This document shows positions 29,681 to 38,125 of a stretch of 64,000 nucleotides of DNA, piece by piece. The first letter of the stretch is position 1; the number at the start of each line of letters is the position of its first letter. Origin of the DNA: Anaerolineae bacterium. Its GTDB lineage: Bacteria; Chloroflexota; Anaerolineae; Aggregatilineales; Phototrophicaceae. The position numbers and the translations under genes are program-made. A model generated the notes under the pieces. It was not told the origin of the DNA, did no database searches, and was given only the letters and a program-made list of their open reading frames with translations. The stretch lies in NCBI GenBank assembly GCA_022822545.1, contig JAJEBE010000021.1, positions 1-64,000 on the forward strand, in the 5' to 3' direction.

Positions 29681-29715
29681 GATATCAGAATGATCGTGCA
29701 GTTGGACACAACTGA

Positions 29716-30714
29716 ATGAGCGAACAATACAGAACAACCCGCCGCAGCGCGCAGGTAGGGCAAGCTGTGGCGACGGCGCAGGAAATCGCCGATCGCGTCA
29801 CCAGCAGCGTCGGCCAGGTCATATTGGGAAAATCGAACGAGATCCGGCTGACGACGCTCGGTCTGCTCTGCCGCGGGCATATCCTGCTGGAAGATATTCC
29901 CGGCGTGGGCAAAACGATGCTGGCCAAATCGCTGGCGCGCGCCGTCGGCTGCACCTTCAACCGCATCCAGTTCACGCCTGACATGCTGCCCTCCGATATC
30001 ACCGGCGTATCAATCTATAACCCCAAGACGCGCGAATTTGAGTTCCGCCCCGGGCCAATCATGGCGCAGATCGTCCTGGCGGACGAGATCAACCGCGCCA
30101 CGCCCAAAACCCAATCCGCCCTCCTCGAAGCGATGGAAGAGGGCCAGATGACCGTGGACGGCGTCACCTACCGACTGAGCAATCCTTTCCTCATCATGGC
30201 GACCCAGAATCCCATCGAATACGAAGGCACATTTCCCTTGCCGGAAGCCCAACTCGATCGCTTTCTGATACGCATCCAAATCGGCTATCCGCAACCGGCG
30301 GACGAGTTGAGAATCCTGGCTTCCCAACAATATCAGCATCCGATACAGAACCTGCAGCAGGTTGTCACCTTGCAGGAACTGCTCTCGGCGCAACAGCAGA
30401 TCAAAGATGTCTACGTCGCCAACGAGGTCCAGCAGTACATCATTAATCTCATCACCGCCTCGCGGCGTCATCCCGATGTCTACCTGGGCAGCAGCCCTCG
30501 CGGCTCGCTGGCATTATTCCGCACGGCGCAAGCGCGCGCCGCCATGACCGGGCGCGACTTCGTCATCCCCGACGATGTCAAGGCGCTTGCCGAAGTCACC
30601 CTGGCGCATCGCATCATCGTCGGTCCGGCCTCGCGGATCAAGAACATCACATCCCGAACCATCGTGCAGGACATTCTGCAGAATACGCCCGTGCCCGGCT
30701 CATCCGTGCGTTAA
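29716..30714 (+). CDS. MoxR-family AAA+ ATPase
   Basis: 332 residues. Walker A is [10 protein letters not shown] in [18 protein letters not shown], Walker B is VLADEINRA, and sensor 1 is [17 protein letters not shown], followed by the C-terminal lid domain. Known MoxR proteins act as chaperones that insert metal cofactors or assemble complexes with VWA or DUF58 partners. The DUF58 gene 6 bp downstream is the usual partner. The transglutaminase-like and VWA genes often found in such operons are absent here. Confidence 0.93.
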   Translation: MSEQYRTTRRSAQVGQAVATAQEIADRVTSSVGQVILGKSNEIRLTTLGLLCRGHILLEDIPGVGKTMLAKSLARAVGCTFNRIQFTPDMLPSDITGVSIYNPKTREFEFRPGPIMAQIVLADEINRATPKTQSALLEAMEEGQMTVDGVTYRLSNPFLIMATQNPIEYEGTFPLPEAQLDRFLIRIQIGYPQPADELRILASQQYQHPIQNLQQVVTLQELLSAQQQIKDVYVANEVQQYIINLITASRRHPDVYLGSSPRGSLALFRTAQARAAMTGRDFVIPDDVKALAEVTLAHRIIVGPASRIKNITSRTIVQDILQNTPVPGSSVR

Positions 30715-30720
30715 GGTCTT

Positions 30721-31974
30721 ATGCCCGGCCGCCGCAATGTTCTATACCTCTTGACGATAATCAGCCTGCTCACCGGGTTATTCACCGGACGGGCGGAGAT
30801 CTTTAATATCGCCTACTTGATCGCCGCAATCATGGTCTTGTCTTTTATCTGGACCTGGCTTTCGCTCCGCGGGATCTCCCTGCGCCGCAGTACTCGCACG
30901 CGCCGCTCCCAAGTCGGGCGAGTCTTTGCCGAATCCTTCGCCGTGCGCAAGACCGGCCTCTTACCCAAACTCTGGCTGGAAATACGCGATCATTCCACCC
31001 TGCCCGGCCACTATGCCAGCCATATCGCGCCCACCTTGCTCGGTGGACGCGAATACACCTGGGAGGTCGAAACCGTCTGCGCCACGCGCGGGGAATTCCA
31101 ACTCGGCCCCTTGACGGTCCTTTGCGGCGATCCTTTTGGCTTGTTCCGGTCGACTCGCCGCGTCGGCGCCACCGACAGGCTGATGGTCTACCCCATGACG
31201 GTGGAGCTGAACCGCGTCATCTTGCCGGTCGGCTTCCTGTCCGGCGGCGATGCCCAGCGCCAACTGACCCACCAGGTGACCACCAACGCCAGCAGCATCC
31301 GCGACTATGTGCCCGGCGATAGCATCAACCGAATCCACTGGCGCTCGACCGCCCGCACCGGCGATATCATGGTCAAGGAGTTCGAGCTCGACCCGCTGGT
31401 GGATATCTGGCTGTTCAGCGACTTCTCGGCCGCCTCCCTCGTCGAAGACCCGGCCTACAAGCGCGCCAGCCGCCACGGCAGTTTCATCCCCTCGCCCGCG
31501 CGCATCCCGCCTTCGACGGAAGAATACGGCGCCATCATCGCGGCATCGCTCGCCAAACACTTCATTGATGATGAGCGTGTGGTCGGTTATGCCGCCTACA
31601 TACCCTATCGGCAGATCTTCCAGCCCGATCGCGGCAACCGGCAGTTGACCCGGATTTTCCAGGCGCTGGCGGGGGCGCGCAGCACATCCAATCTGTCGCT
31701 GCGCGAAGTGCTTTCGCTGGAAACACACCAGTTCACGCGCGGAACAACCGTCATGATCATCACATCATCCTTGCAGCAGGAATGGATTCACGAAGCTCAG
31801 GTGCTCATCCGCCGCGGCATCCGTCCTATCTGCGTCTTCATCGACCCTCATAGTTTCAATCAGCAACTGGATTCGAGCAGCATGCGTGGTATGCTGCAAC
31901 TGGCCAAGATTCCAACCATCATCGTGAGCAAGGATGATGACATCGCTGCCGCCCTCGAGCAGCGGCCCGCCTAG
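30721..31974 (+). CDS. DUF58 domain membrane protein
   Basis: 417 residues. Two N-terminal helices (VLYLLTIISLLTGLFTG and NIAYLIAAIMVLSFIWTWL) are followed by a beta-rich stretch. The DUF58 core RDYVPGDSINRIHWRSTART comes next, then a VWA-like fold (LVDIWLFSDFSA) with an incomplete metal-ion-dependent adhesion site. It forms an operon with the upstream moxR. Function is inferred only from that pairing: a membrane-bound client or partner of the MoxR ATPase. Confidence 0.9.
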   Translation: MPGRRNVLYLLTIISLLTGLFTGRAEIFNIAYLIAAIMVLSFIWTWLSLRGISLRRSTRTRRSQVGRVFAESFAVRKTGLLPKLWLEIRDHSTLPGHYASHIAPTLLGGREYTWEVETVCATRGEFQLGPLTVLCGDPFGLFRSTRRVGATDRLMVYPMTVELNRVILPVGFLSGGDAQRQLTHQVTTNASSIRDYVPGDSINRIHWRSTARTGDIMVKEFELDPLVDIWLFSDFSAASLVEDPAYKRASRHGSFIPSPARIPPSTEEYGAIIAASLAKHFIDDERVVGYAAYIPYRQIFQPDRGNRQLTRIFQALAGARSTSNLSLREVLSLETHQFTRGTTVMIITSSLQQEWIHEAQVLIRRGIRPICVFIDPHSFNQQLDSSSMRGMLQLAKIPTIIVSKDDDIAAALEQRPA

Positions 31975-31999
31975 CGCCGGAATGCCAAGGACCTGAGAT

Positions 32000-33145
32000 A
32001 TGACCGAATCATACGATGCCATTGTAATCGGCGCGGGCGCGATGGGCAGCGCCGCCGCTTACTACTTGAGCCAGCGGGGGCAATCCGTGCTGCTGCTCGA
32101 GCAATTTGAACTCGACCACCGCATGGGCAGTTCTTATGGCTACTCGCGCATCATCCGCTATTCCTACGATCATCCTGAATATGTCGACTTGATGCGCGAT
32201 ACATTTCCTCTTTGGTTCGCGCTTCAAGACGCCCTGGGCGAGACACTATACCATCAAACGGGCGGCATCGATTTTGGGCCCGCCGATGATGAAACCCTGC
32301 TGGCGACCATCGCTGCTGTAGGCAACAGTGGCATCAGTCATGAGTTGCTCTCGCCGCAGACCGCACGAGAACGCTTTCCCCAGTTCAGCTTCAGCGAGAA
32401 TTTCCAGGTGCTCTACCAGCCGGATAGCGGCTTCGTCACGGCGTCAAAAGCTGTGCTGGGGCATATCAAGCTCGCTCGCGCTATTGGCGCGGTTATCAAA
32501 GACCGGGTCGCTGTGCGGGATATCCGAGTCAGCGCGGACAGCGTTGACATCGCGACGACGGACGGCGCATACGCGGCCGGCAAGCTGATCATAACCGCGG
32601 GCGCGTGGGCGAAATCCCTGCTGGGGCGGACGGGCATAGACTTGCCGCTCCTGCCGCTGCGCTGCCAGTTGAACTTCATGGCGCCGGCCGATGAGCATCA
32701 TTATGAGGCGGAGCGCTGCCCGGTCTGGATCGCGCACGTCAGCAGCCTCTACCCGGAAACGCTATACGGCATCCCCTCACATGATGGGTCCGGTTTTAAG
32801 ATCGCTTTTCACGGCGGACCAGCGGCGGGCCACCCGTCCGAGATCAGTCGTGAGCCGGATGCCAGCAATGTCGCAGCCATGCGTCCCTTCATGCGCGCGC
32901 ATATCCCCGGCATTGCCAGCGCGCCGGTCCGCGAAAGCCGCATTTGCCTCTACACTCAGACGCCGGACGAACATTTCATCGTTGATGCCCATCCCGAATT
33001 CAAGCATGTCGTCATCGGCGCGGGCTTCAGCGGCCACGGCTTCAAATTCAGCACCGTCATCGGCAAGATGCTGAGCGACATCGCGCTGGACGGCGCCACG
33101 CCACACAATGACCAACTCTTCAAGATCAGCCGCTTCATAACCTGA
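32000..33145 (+). CDS. Monomeric sarcosine oxidase/N-methyl-tryptophan oxidase-like flavoenzyme
   Basis: 381 residues. The FAD-binding VIGAGAMGSAAAYYLSQRG is followed by SSYGYSRIIRYSY, which matches the MSOX/SolA FAD site. SRICLYTQTPDEHFIVD carries the Cys that binds FAD covalently in monomeric sarcosine oxidases. VVIGAGFSGHGFKFS is the C-terminal FAD contact. Known relatives oxidise N-methyl amino acids to release formaldehyde and hydrogen peroxide. The substrate is unknown. It starts 25 bp after the DUF58 gene. Confidence 0.9.
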   Translation: MTESYDAIVIGAGAMGSAAAYYLSQRGQSVLLLEQFELDHRMGSSYGYSRIIRYSYDHPEYVDLMRDTFPLWFALQDALGETLYHQTGGIDFGPADDETLLATIAAVGNSGISHELLSPQTARERFPQFSFSENFQVLYQPDSGFVTASKAVLGHIKLARAIGAVIKDRVAVRDIRVSADSVDIATTDGAYAAGKLIITAGAWAKSLLGRTGIDLPLLPLRCQLNFMAPADEHHYEAERCPVWIAHVSSLYPETLYGIPSHDGSGFKIAFHGGPAAGHPSEISREPDASNVAAMRPFMRAHIPGIASAPVRESRICLYTQTPDEHFIVDAHPEFKHVVIGAGFSGHGFKFSTVIGKMLSDIALDGATPHNDQLFKISRFIT

Positions 33146-33830
33146 TCGCCCACCAGTCAAAGTCGCCCGCTTTCCCGAATCCATTGGACAGAAGAAGCGC
33201 TTCAAGGCGCGCGTCCGCCCTTGGGACAACTGCGCCGATGCGAAACATGTCATCGGCAGAGGCGCGTTGCCTGGCTTCGTCTATAGCTGCTTGCGAGATT
33301 GCGCCTTCCAGCCATATCCCGCTATAGGTCAGCGTGCAGACCGGCGCCAGATGCGCGTCCTTCAGCAAAGCGAAGGATACGGCGGCGCCTGCGCCCAAGC
33401 CCCTGCTCGCATCCGATACATAGAGCGCGCGTCTCGTTCGATCCCGCTCGAAACCGCCTGCCCGGCAAAGTCTCTGCATCGCGCGGTTCTGCGAGGCGAC
33501 CAATGCGCGAATCATATCAGCGTCTGAGGACTTAGCCGCAGCAACGCTCGCCGCCACCAGCCCCGCGCCGATGCCAGCGCCACGGGCACGCTCGGCGACC
33601 GCCAGCAGATCCAGTTCGAATCGCAGTGCGCCCGATCTTGAACGCGTCAGAAAGTTGCCGGCAAACCCTACAACGCGGCCGCTAGACACAGCGACGAGGT
33701 TGAGGCCCTGGCTGAGAGCTCTTGCAAGACGGGTCGGATCTGGCTCCAGCCCCTCGCCGAAGGCCGCCCGCGCGATCGCCGACATCGCTTTCGCATCAGC
33801 CGGCGTCGCCGGGCGGATCACTGCGCTCAT
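33135..33830 (-). CDS. GNAT-family N-acetyltransferase
   Basis: 231 residues from the ATG at 33830, since the frame upstream of MSAVIRPATPADAKAMSAIA is not conserved-looking. The GNAT motif A is VAERARGAGIGAGLV (R/Q-x-x-G-x-G/A). After residue about 160 a second region contains WLEGAISQAAIDEARQRA and could be a partial second domain. Substrate unknown. It overlaps the convergent flavoenzyme gene by 11 bp and diverges from the next gene. Confidence 0.8.
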   Translation of the reverse strand: MSAVIRPATPADAKAMSAIARAAFGEGLEPDPTRLARALSQGLNLVAVSSGRVVGFAGNFLTRSRSGALRFELDLLAVAERARGAGIGAGLVAASVAAAKSSDADMIRALVASQNRAMQRLCRAGGFERDRTRRALYVSDASRGLGAGAAVSFALLKDAHLAPVCTLTYSGIWLEGAISQAAIDEARQRASADDMFRIGAVVPRADARLEALLLSNGFGKAGDFDWWAIRL

Positions 33831-33856
33831 TGATTTTTCTCCCCGCCGAGCCGATA

Positions 33857-35503
33857 ATGACGGCGTTCCGTTCACCTCAAGTTTCCCGAGTATTGGATCA
33901 GGACTTGGCCAACACAAGCCAGCTCAGCAAGCGCAGCCTGTATCTCATCGCCTTCGTCAGCGGCATGACGACCCTGGCCATTGAGCTTTCGGCGTCGCGG
34001 CTGCTGGGCAACGTCTTCGGCAACAGCAATCTGGTCTGGGCCAACGTCATCGGCTTGATGCTGCTTTACCTGACGGTCGGTTATTTCCTCGGCGGTCGCC
34101 TGGCGGATCGCTTTCCGCGGGCCGATGTACTCCTGCAAGCGATCTTGTGGGCGGCCTTCCTCTGCGCCTTGATTCCGCTGGTCGCGCGCCCCATCATAAC
34201 ACGGGCGGCGCAGGCTGTCTTTGGCGCCGAAGCGGCCCTGGCCCTCGGTTCCTTCATCGTCATCCTGCTGCTTTTCGCCCTGCCGGTCACGCTCCTCGGC
34301 GCCGTCTCGCCCTTTGTGATTCGCCTGGCGGTGACGGACGTGGCGCAGAGCGGAAAGGTCGCTGGCCAGGTATACGCCATCAGCACACTCGGCAGCTTGT
34401 TCGGCACTTTCTTGCCGGTCCTCGTAACCATCCCCGAGATCGGAACCACGCGCACCTTTCTGCTTTTTTCCGGTCTGCTCTTTGCGGTCGGATTCAGCGC
34501 TTATCTTTCTCTCGACCGGCGGCGCGCTCCGCTCTACCTGGCCATGCTGGTCATGATCGCGCTGCTGGCGCGGCCGACGCTGGCTGGACCGCTGCGGAAG
34601 CCCGCGGCGGGTTCTCGTCTTCTTTACGATGGCGAAAGCGCCTACAACTACATTCAAGTTCAGGAAGACGCCGCCGGCTATCGCAGCCTCTACCTCAACG
34701 AAGGGCAAGGCGTTCACAGCCAATGGCATGAGCGTGAAGTCTTCTATGGCGGCACCTGGGAGTTTTTCCTGGCGGCGCCCTATTTCAACGCGCCGCCGTT
34801 TCGCGCGGATCAAGTTGACTCGCTCCTCTTGATCGGCTTGGCCGCCGGCACCATCCCGCGACAGCACAGCGCGATCTACGGCGATATCCCCATCCTTGGC
34901 ATTGAGCTTGATCCGGAAATCGTCGCCGTCGGCGCGGACTTCTTCGATATGAACAGCGCCTCCATGCCGAATCTCAGGGCGCAGGTTGGCGACGGGCGTT
35001 TCCTGCTCAACCGCAGCCAGGGGACTTTTAGCGTTATCGGCATCGACGCCTACCGCCCGCCTTATATCCCCTGGCATCTGACGACTGCCGAATTCTTCAG
35101 CGAAGTCAAGGCTCGCCTCGTTGCTGACGGCGCCCTGGCCATCAATGTCGGCCGCACTGATACCGACCGCCGCCTGGTTGACGCGCTGTCCAATACCTTG
35201 CTGCAGGTATTCCCCAGCGTTCACGCTATTGATGTGCCGCAGTCCTTCAATACGATTTTGGTCGCGACCCGCCAGCCGACCCAAGCCGACAATTTGCGCG
35301 CCAACATCGGGCATCGCGCCGAGTCGGTTGATCCGCGCCTCTATCGGATCCTTGAAGAGGCGGCGGAGGCGCTCGCGCCGCTCGGCAAAAGCGACATCAT
35401 CTTCACCGATGACCGCGCGCCGGTCGAGCGCCTGGTGGATTCTATCGTGCTGGACTTTTTGCTGGCCGGCCGCGCCGATGAGTTCCGGCGGGAAAATGAC
35501 TAG
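33857..35503 (+). CDS. Membrane-fused spermidine-synthase-like protein
   Basis: 548 residues from the ATG at 33857. Residues about 20-260 contain seven or more membrane helices in the pattern of 'fused MFS/spermidine synthase' proteins (SGMTTLAIELSASRLLGNVF, VTLLGAVSPFVIRLAV, ISTLGSLFGTFLPVLV). The C-terminal half is an SpeE-like Rossmann domain with YNYIQVQED, YLNEGQGVHS, LLIGLAAGTIPRQ, LGIELDPEIV and VIGIDAYRPPYIPWHL. The usual GGGDG motif of spermidine synthases is absent (GLAAGT instead), so polyamine synthesis is uncertain. It diverges from the GNAT gene, with start codons only 26 bp apart. Confidence 0.85.
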   Translation: MTAFRSPQVSRVLDQDLANTSQLSKRSLYLIAFVSGMTTLAIELSASRLLGNVFGNSNLVWANVIGLMLLYLTVGYFLGGRLADRFPRADVLLQAILWAAFLCALIPLVARPIITRAAQAVFGAEAALALGSFIVILLLFALPVTLLGAVSPFVIRLAVTDVAQSGKVAGQVYAISTLGSLFGTFLPVLVTIPEIGTTRTFLLFSGLLFAVGFSAYLSLDRRRAPLYLAMLVMIALLARPTLAGPLRKPAAGSRLLYDGESAYNYIQVQEDAAGYRSLYLNEGQGVHSQWHEREVFYGGTWEFFLAAPYFNAPPFRADQVDSLLLIGLAAGTIPRQHSAIYGDIPILGIELDPEIVAVGADFFDMNSASMPNLRAQVGDGRFLLNRSQGTFSVIGIDAYRPPYIPWHLTTAEFFSEVKARLVADGALAINVGRTDTDRRLVDALSNTLLQVFPSVHAIDVPQSFNTILVATRQPTQADNLRANIGHRAESVDPRLYRILEEAAEALAPLGKSDIIFTDDRAPVERLVDSIVLDFLLAGRADEFRREND

Positions 35504-36230
35504 CCTGCGCTTGTTTCGGTTCTTCTTCCGCTGGTGCATCACGCTGGCGCTTCCCTTCTTGCTGCTGCTGGCGGGGGCGCGTCTACTGTTGAGTTACGAG
35601 TTTCTAGGCATCGAATACAGGCGTCCGGGCTTCCCGGCCGACCCCTATGGCTTCACGACAGAGGATCGCCTTGAATACGGCATGGCAGCGATCCACTTTC
35701 TGTTCAGCGCAGAGGACGTAGAGGAGCTGGCGCGCCTGCGTCTGCCGCGGGAAAAGTGTTGGCAGCCGCCAGCAGCCGCTAGTGACTGCCCGCTGTTTAA
35801 CACGCGCGAACTGGGACATTTGGAGGACGCCAAGCGGGTCCTGAGCGCCGGATTTACATCGGCCATTTTATGTCTGTTTTTCGCCATATTATGTCCGCTT
35901 GCCGTCAGATACACTCGGATTTCCGCCGATTATCGGGACGCCGTTTTGAGTGAGTTCAGCGCTGGTCTTATGTATGGCGCGTATCTGACACTGGCGTTGA
36001 TTGTGGCGCTTGCTGTTTTTGCCGCAGCGGCCTGGGATCGAGCTTTTGATACGTTTCATGAAATTTTTTTCCCGGCGGGCGACTGGCGCTTTCCCTTTTC
36101 CGATAGCTTGATCCGGCTGTATCCGGAACAACTATTCGTGGATGCCGCCTTTGTGATCGGCGGTTTCGCGGCGGCTTCGGCGCTGCTGATTCTGGCTGGG
36201 CTGCGGCTGGCGCAACGGTCGCGGTCCTGA
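35496..36230 (+). CDS. DUF1461 integral membrane protein
   Basis: 244 residues from the ATG at 35496, which overlaps the end of the preceding gene by 8 bp. It has about five hydrophobic segments. The pattern resembles TIGR01906/DUF1461 membrane proteins: FRWCITLALPFLLLLAGARL, a short external region with GFTTEDRLEYGMAAIHFLF and LGHLEDAKRVL, and the ending PYPEQLFVDAA-like LYPEQLFVDAAFVIG. Function unknown. It is probably co-translated with the spermidine-synthase-like membrane protein. Confidence 0.78.
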   Translation: MTSLRLFRFFFRWCITLALPFLLLLAGARLLLSYEFLGIEYRRPGFPADPYGFTTEDRLEYGMAAIHFLFSAEDVEELARLRLPREKCWQPPAAASDCPLFNTRELGHLEDAKRVLSAGFTSAILCLFFAILCPLAVRYTRISADYRDAVLSEFSAGLMYGAYLTLALIVALAVFAAAAWDRAFDTFHEIFFPAGDWRFPFSDSLIRLYPEQLFVDAAFVIGGFAAASALLILAGLRLAQRSRS

Positions 36231-36500
36231 ATTATCGATAGATGATTATCGATAGACGGAAACTTTTTTCTATCACAAACCTGTAATTTTATGACAGGCG
36301 CTTGATATTTCCGGCGCGATCGGGCGAATCAAGCCGACAGTTCCGGTTTTGACCGCAGAAAAAGTTTTTTTGGCCATCTGGCCATCCGGCAATGTGAGCC
36401 GAGAGACCTTTCCACGCGACGAGGCTGGCTGCGTAAATTGACACTATTCGGTTGTTACGGCGCGGACAGGATCAGGGTAACATGGGTTGGCTGACTATGC

Positions 36501-36516
36501 GAGAACAAATGTTCTC
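36501..36516. promoter_or_regulatory. LexA-box-like palindrome GAGAACAAATGTTCTC
   Basis: A perfect 6-bp-arm palindrome that fits the Gram-positive LexA/DinR pattern GAACRNRYGTTC. The nearest downstream gene start is 540 bp away, so a regulatory role is uncertain. Confidence 0.35.
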
Positions 36517-36666
36517 TCATTAGGAGATTCTAACCAAGATCCTACGCAAGTCGCAGCTTGGCTCTGACAGAGTAGCGAAGGTCGCCGCTCCATCGCGGGC
36601 TGAGGACAGGACAGATTTTCAGCGAGCAGAATATCGTCGTGTATCTTGTACTTTCTTGGGCTTTTT

Positions 36667-36757
36667 CGGGCGACTCACAGAGCTGCCCCTAGAATGATTT
36701 CGGTTTTTGCCATTCTTTTTACCTTGCAATATTTTCTTATTACTTTATTGGTTCTAC
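36667..36757 (+). repeat. Dispersed ~93-bp repeat, copy B
   Basis: The plus-strand copy begins CGGGCGACTCACAGAG and ends GGTTCTAC. It aligns with the reverse complement of 22198-22290 at about 90% identity. The palindromic head is degraded here (GAGCTGCCC instead of GAGTCGTCCC). Confidence 0.85.
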
Positions 36758-36801
36758 TGAGGTGTCGAGAGGTGGGGGCCAGAATGCGTCATGCCCGCCA
36801 T

Positions 36802-36834
36802 ATTCACCACTCCTTTTTATTGAGAGTGGTGAAT
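36802..36834. repeat. Perfect inverted repeat with 11-bp arms
   Basis: ATTCACCACTC and GAGTGGTGAAT flank an 11-base T-rich loop. The left arm and loop recur in part at 36970-36989 (TCACCACTCC then TTTTTATTA), which suggests a duplicated element fragment. Confidence 0.75.
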
Positions 36835-37056
36835 TATGCGGATATATGTTTGGCGGGGTCGGAGAATCTGAAACTGCGGGCGATCCAAGGGTAGCGTAGA
36901 CACTAACCTTCGATCGCCCCTGCATCTAGTATTCCCGAGTCAGGATAATTGCTTGCCATGTCCTCAATTTCACCACTCCATTTTTATTAAAAGCTTGAGC
37001 AAAATCAAGATTCTGAGTTATAGTTTATGCTTTGTTGTTCTCAGCAGGCAGGCCTC

Positions 37057-37953
37057 ATGGTGAGCGAAGATAGAGAGACAGGTTCCGGCATTACACGGCG
37101 ACAGTTTTTGCGCATGGCGGCCGGCGTCGCCTCGGGAACGCTTATGGGCGGCGGTCTTGCCACCTTTGCGCATTCGGGCCAGTATGATTATTCATCGACC
37201 GCGAGCCAAGCCCGCGTCATTCGGCATGTGCATACGGATGCGCGCAAGGTCTGCTTGAGCTTTGATGATATGTGGAGCGAATACTACACTTGGAAGATCG
37301 CTCGCGACTTTCATCGACTGAACATTCCGTTGACGATCTTCCCGATCGGCCGGGCGGTGGACAACAATAATGCGCGCCCTCATCAAGGCTATGAAAACAT
37401 GTACGCGCGCCTGCGAGATATGGGGCACGAATTCGGTTGTCATCTTTATACGCATCGGGACATCAAGGAATTCAGTTTGCAGCAGTTGATCGATGAAGAG
37501 TTGGAGCCGTCGCTGAAAGTGATGCGGCGCGCGCTGGGCGCCAACTTCAAGCCGATTGGAATCCGGCCGCCCTACGGAGTGCTAACAGACGCCTTAAAGG
37601 AGTTATCTGTGCAGTATGGCATTCCGCTGATTCTCTGGGGGCTGGATTCGCAGGATTCCATTTGCACCTCGAGGTGCCAGGATAAATGTCCGGACGCGAG
37701 TGTGGCAACTGATGAGGTATACGCGAGCATATGGAGCGGAGATTCGGATGATGCGGCCTGCGTCCGTTCAACTTGTGATGAAAAGTGCGCCGATGCCATT
37801 TTGAAGAATTACGAAACGTATATGCGGCCCGGCACAATTATCTTGCATCACGGGTTGAAAGCATCGCATTTGGCGATTCGGCGGATCGTGGCGTTTCTGC
37901 GCGACTGGAACTTGCGGCCGGTGCGTTTAACCGAACTGCTCACTCACGGTTAA
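37057..37953 (+). CDS. Tat-exported polysaccharide deacetylase (NodB domain)
   Basis: 298 residues from the ATG at 37057. The N-terminus carries a twin-arginine signal (TRRQFLRMAAGVASGTLMGG). The NodB domain has SFDDMW (motif 1 Asp-Asp), HLYTH (motif 2 His residues), RPPYG (motif 3) and ILHHG near the end. Known relatives remove N- or O-acetyl groups from chitin-like polymers or peptidoglycan. An unusual insertion at about residues 202-245 contains two Cys clusters, CTSRCQDKC and CVRSTCDEKC. It stands alone downstream of the repeat-rich region. Confidence 0.87.
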   Translation: MVSEDRETGSGITRRQFLRMAAGVASGTLMGGGLATFAHSGQYDYSSTASQARVIRHVHTDARKVCLSFDDMWSEYYTWKIARDFHRLNIPLTIFPIGRAVDNNNARPHQGYENMYARLRDMGHEFGCHLYTHRDIKEFSLQQLIDEELEPSLKVMRRALGANFKPIGIRPPYGVLTDALKELSVQYGIPLILWGLDSQDSICTSRCQDKCPDASVATDEVYASIWSGDSDDAACVRSTCDEKCADAILKNYETYMRPGTIILHHGLKASHLAIRRIVAFLRDWNLRPVRLTELLTHG

Positions 37954-38125
37954 GCCAAGAAGACGCGCGCCGACAAGAATCCGGCAAGCCGCGCTTAACA
38001 GGTTTGAGCATTCAATTATCTCAGGCGCTGTACTAAGCTAGGGGCATTGTTATGCCAGCGCTATCGCAGCCGCGCGGCTACCGCAATCGGCGCATTAAAA
38101 TACAGGATGAAGAAGGAGAGCAAAA

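Larger units (their letters stand above)
36231..37056. other. 826-bp gene-free region rich in repeats and hairpins
   Basis: No credible gene is present. In order it holds: a 14-bp tandem ATTATCGATAGAnG pair (36231-36258); the AAAAAGTTTTTTTGGCCAT element (36357-36388); a GAACAAATGTTC palindrome (36501-36516); dispersed-repeat copy B (36667-36757); a perfect 11-bp-stem hairpin (36802-36834); an 8-bp inverted repeat GGGCGATC/GATCGCCC (36878-36919); and a partial copy of the hairpin arm (36970-36989). Base composition is more AT-rich than the flanking genes. Confidence 0.7.

Noticed and set aside
35121..35495. 125-codon upstream extension of the DUF1461 gene
   Set aside because: It is out of frame inside the spermidine-synthase-like gene and Arg/Ser/Pro-rich; the ATG at 35496 directly precedes the first helix.
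33872..35542. 556-codon open frame on the minus strand
   Set aside because: It is antisense to the spermidine-synthase-like gene, has an Arg/Glu/Gln-rich shadow composition and no recognisable domains; such long antisense frames are common at this GC content.
36646..36894. 82-codon open frame in the gene-free island
   Set aside because: It runs through the dispersed repeat and the 11-bp hairpin, and has no ribosome binding site.
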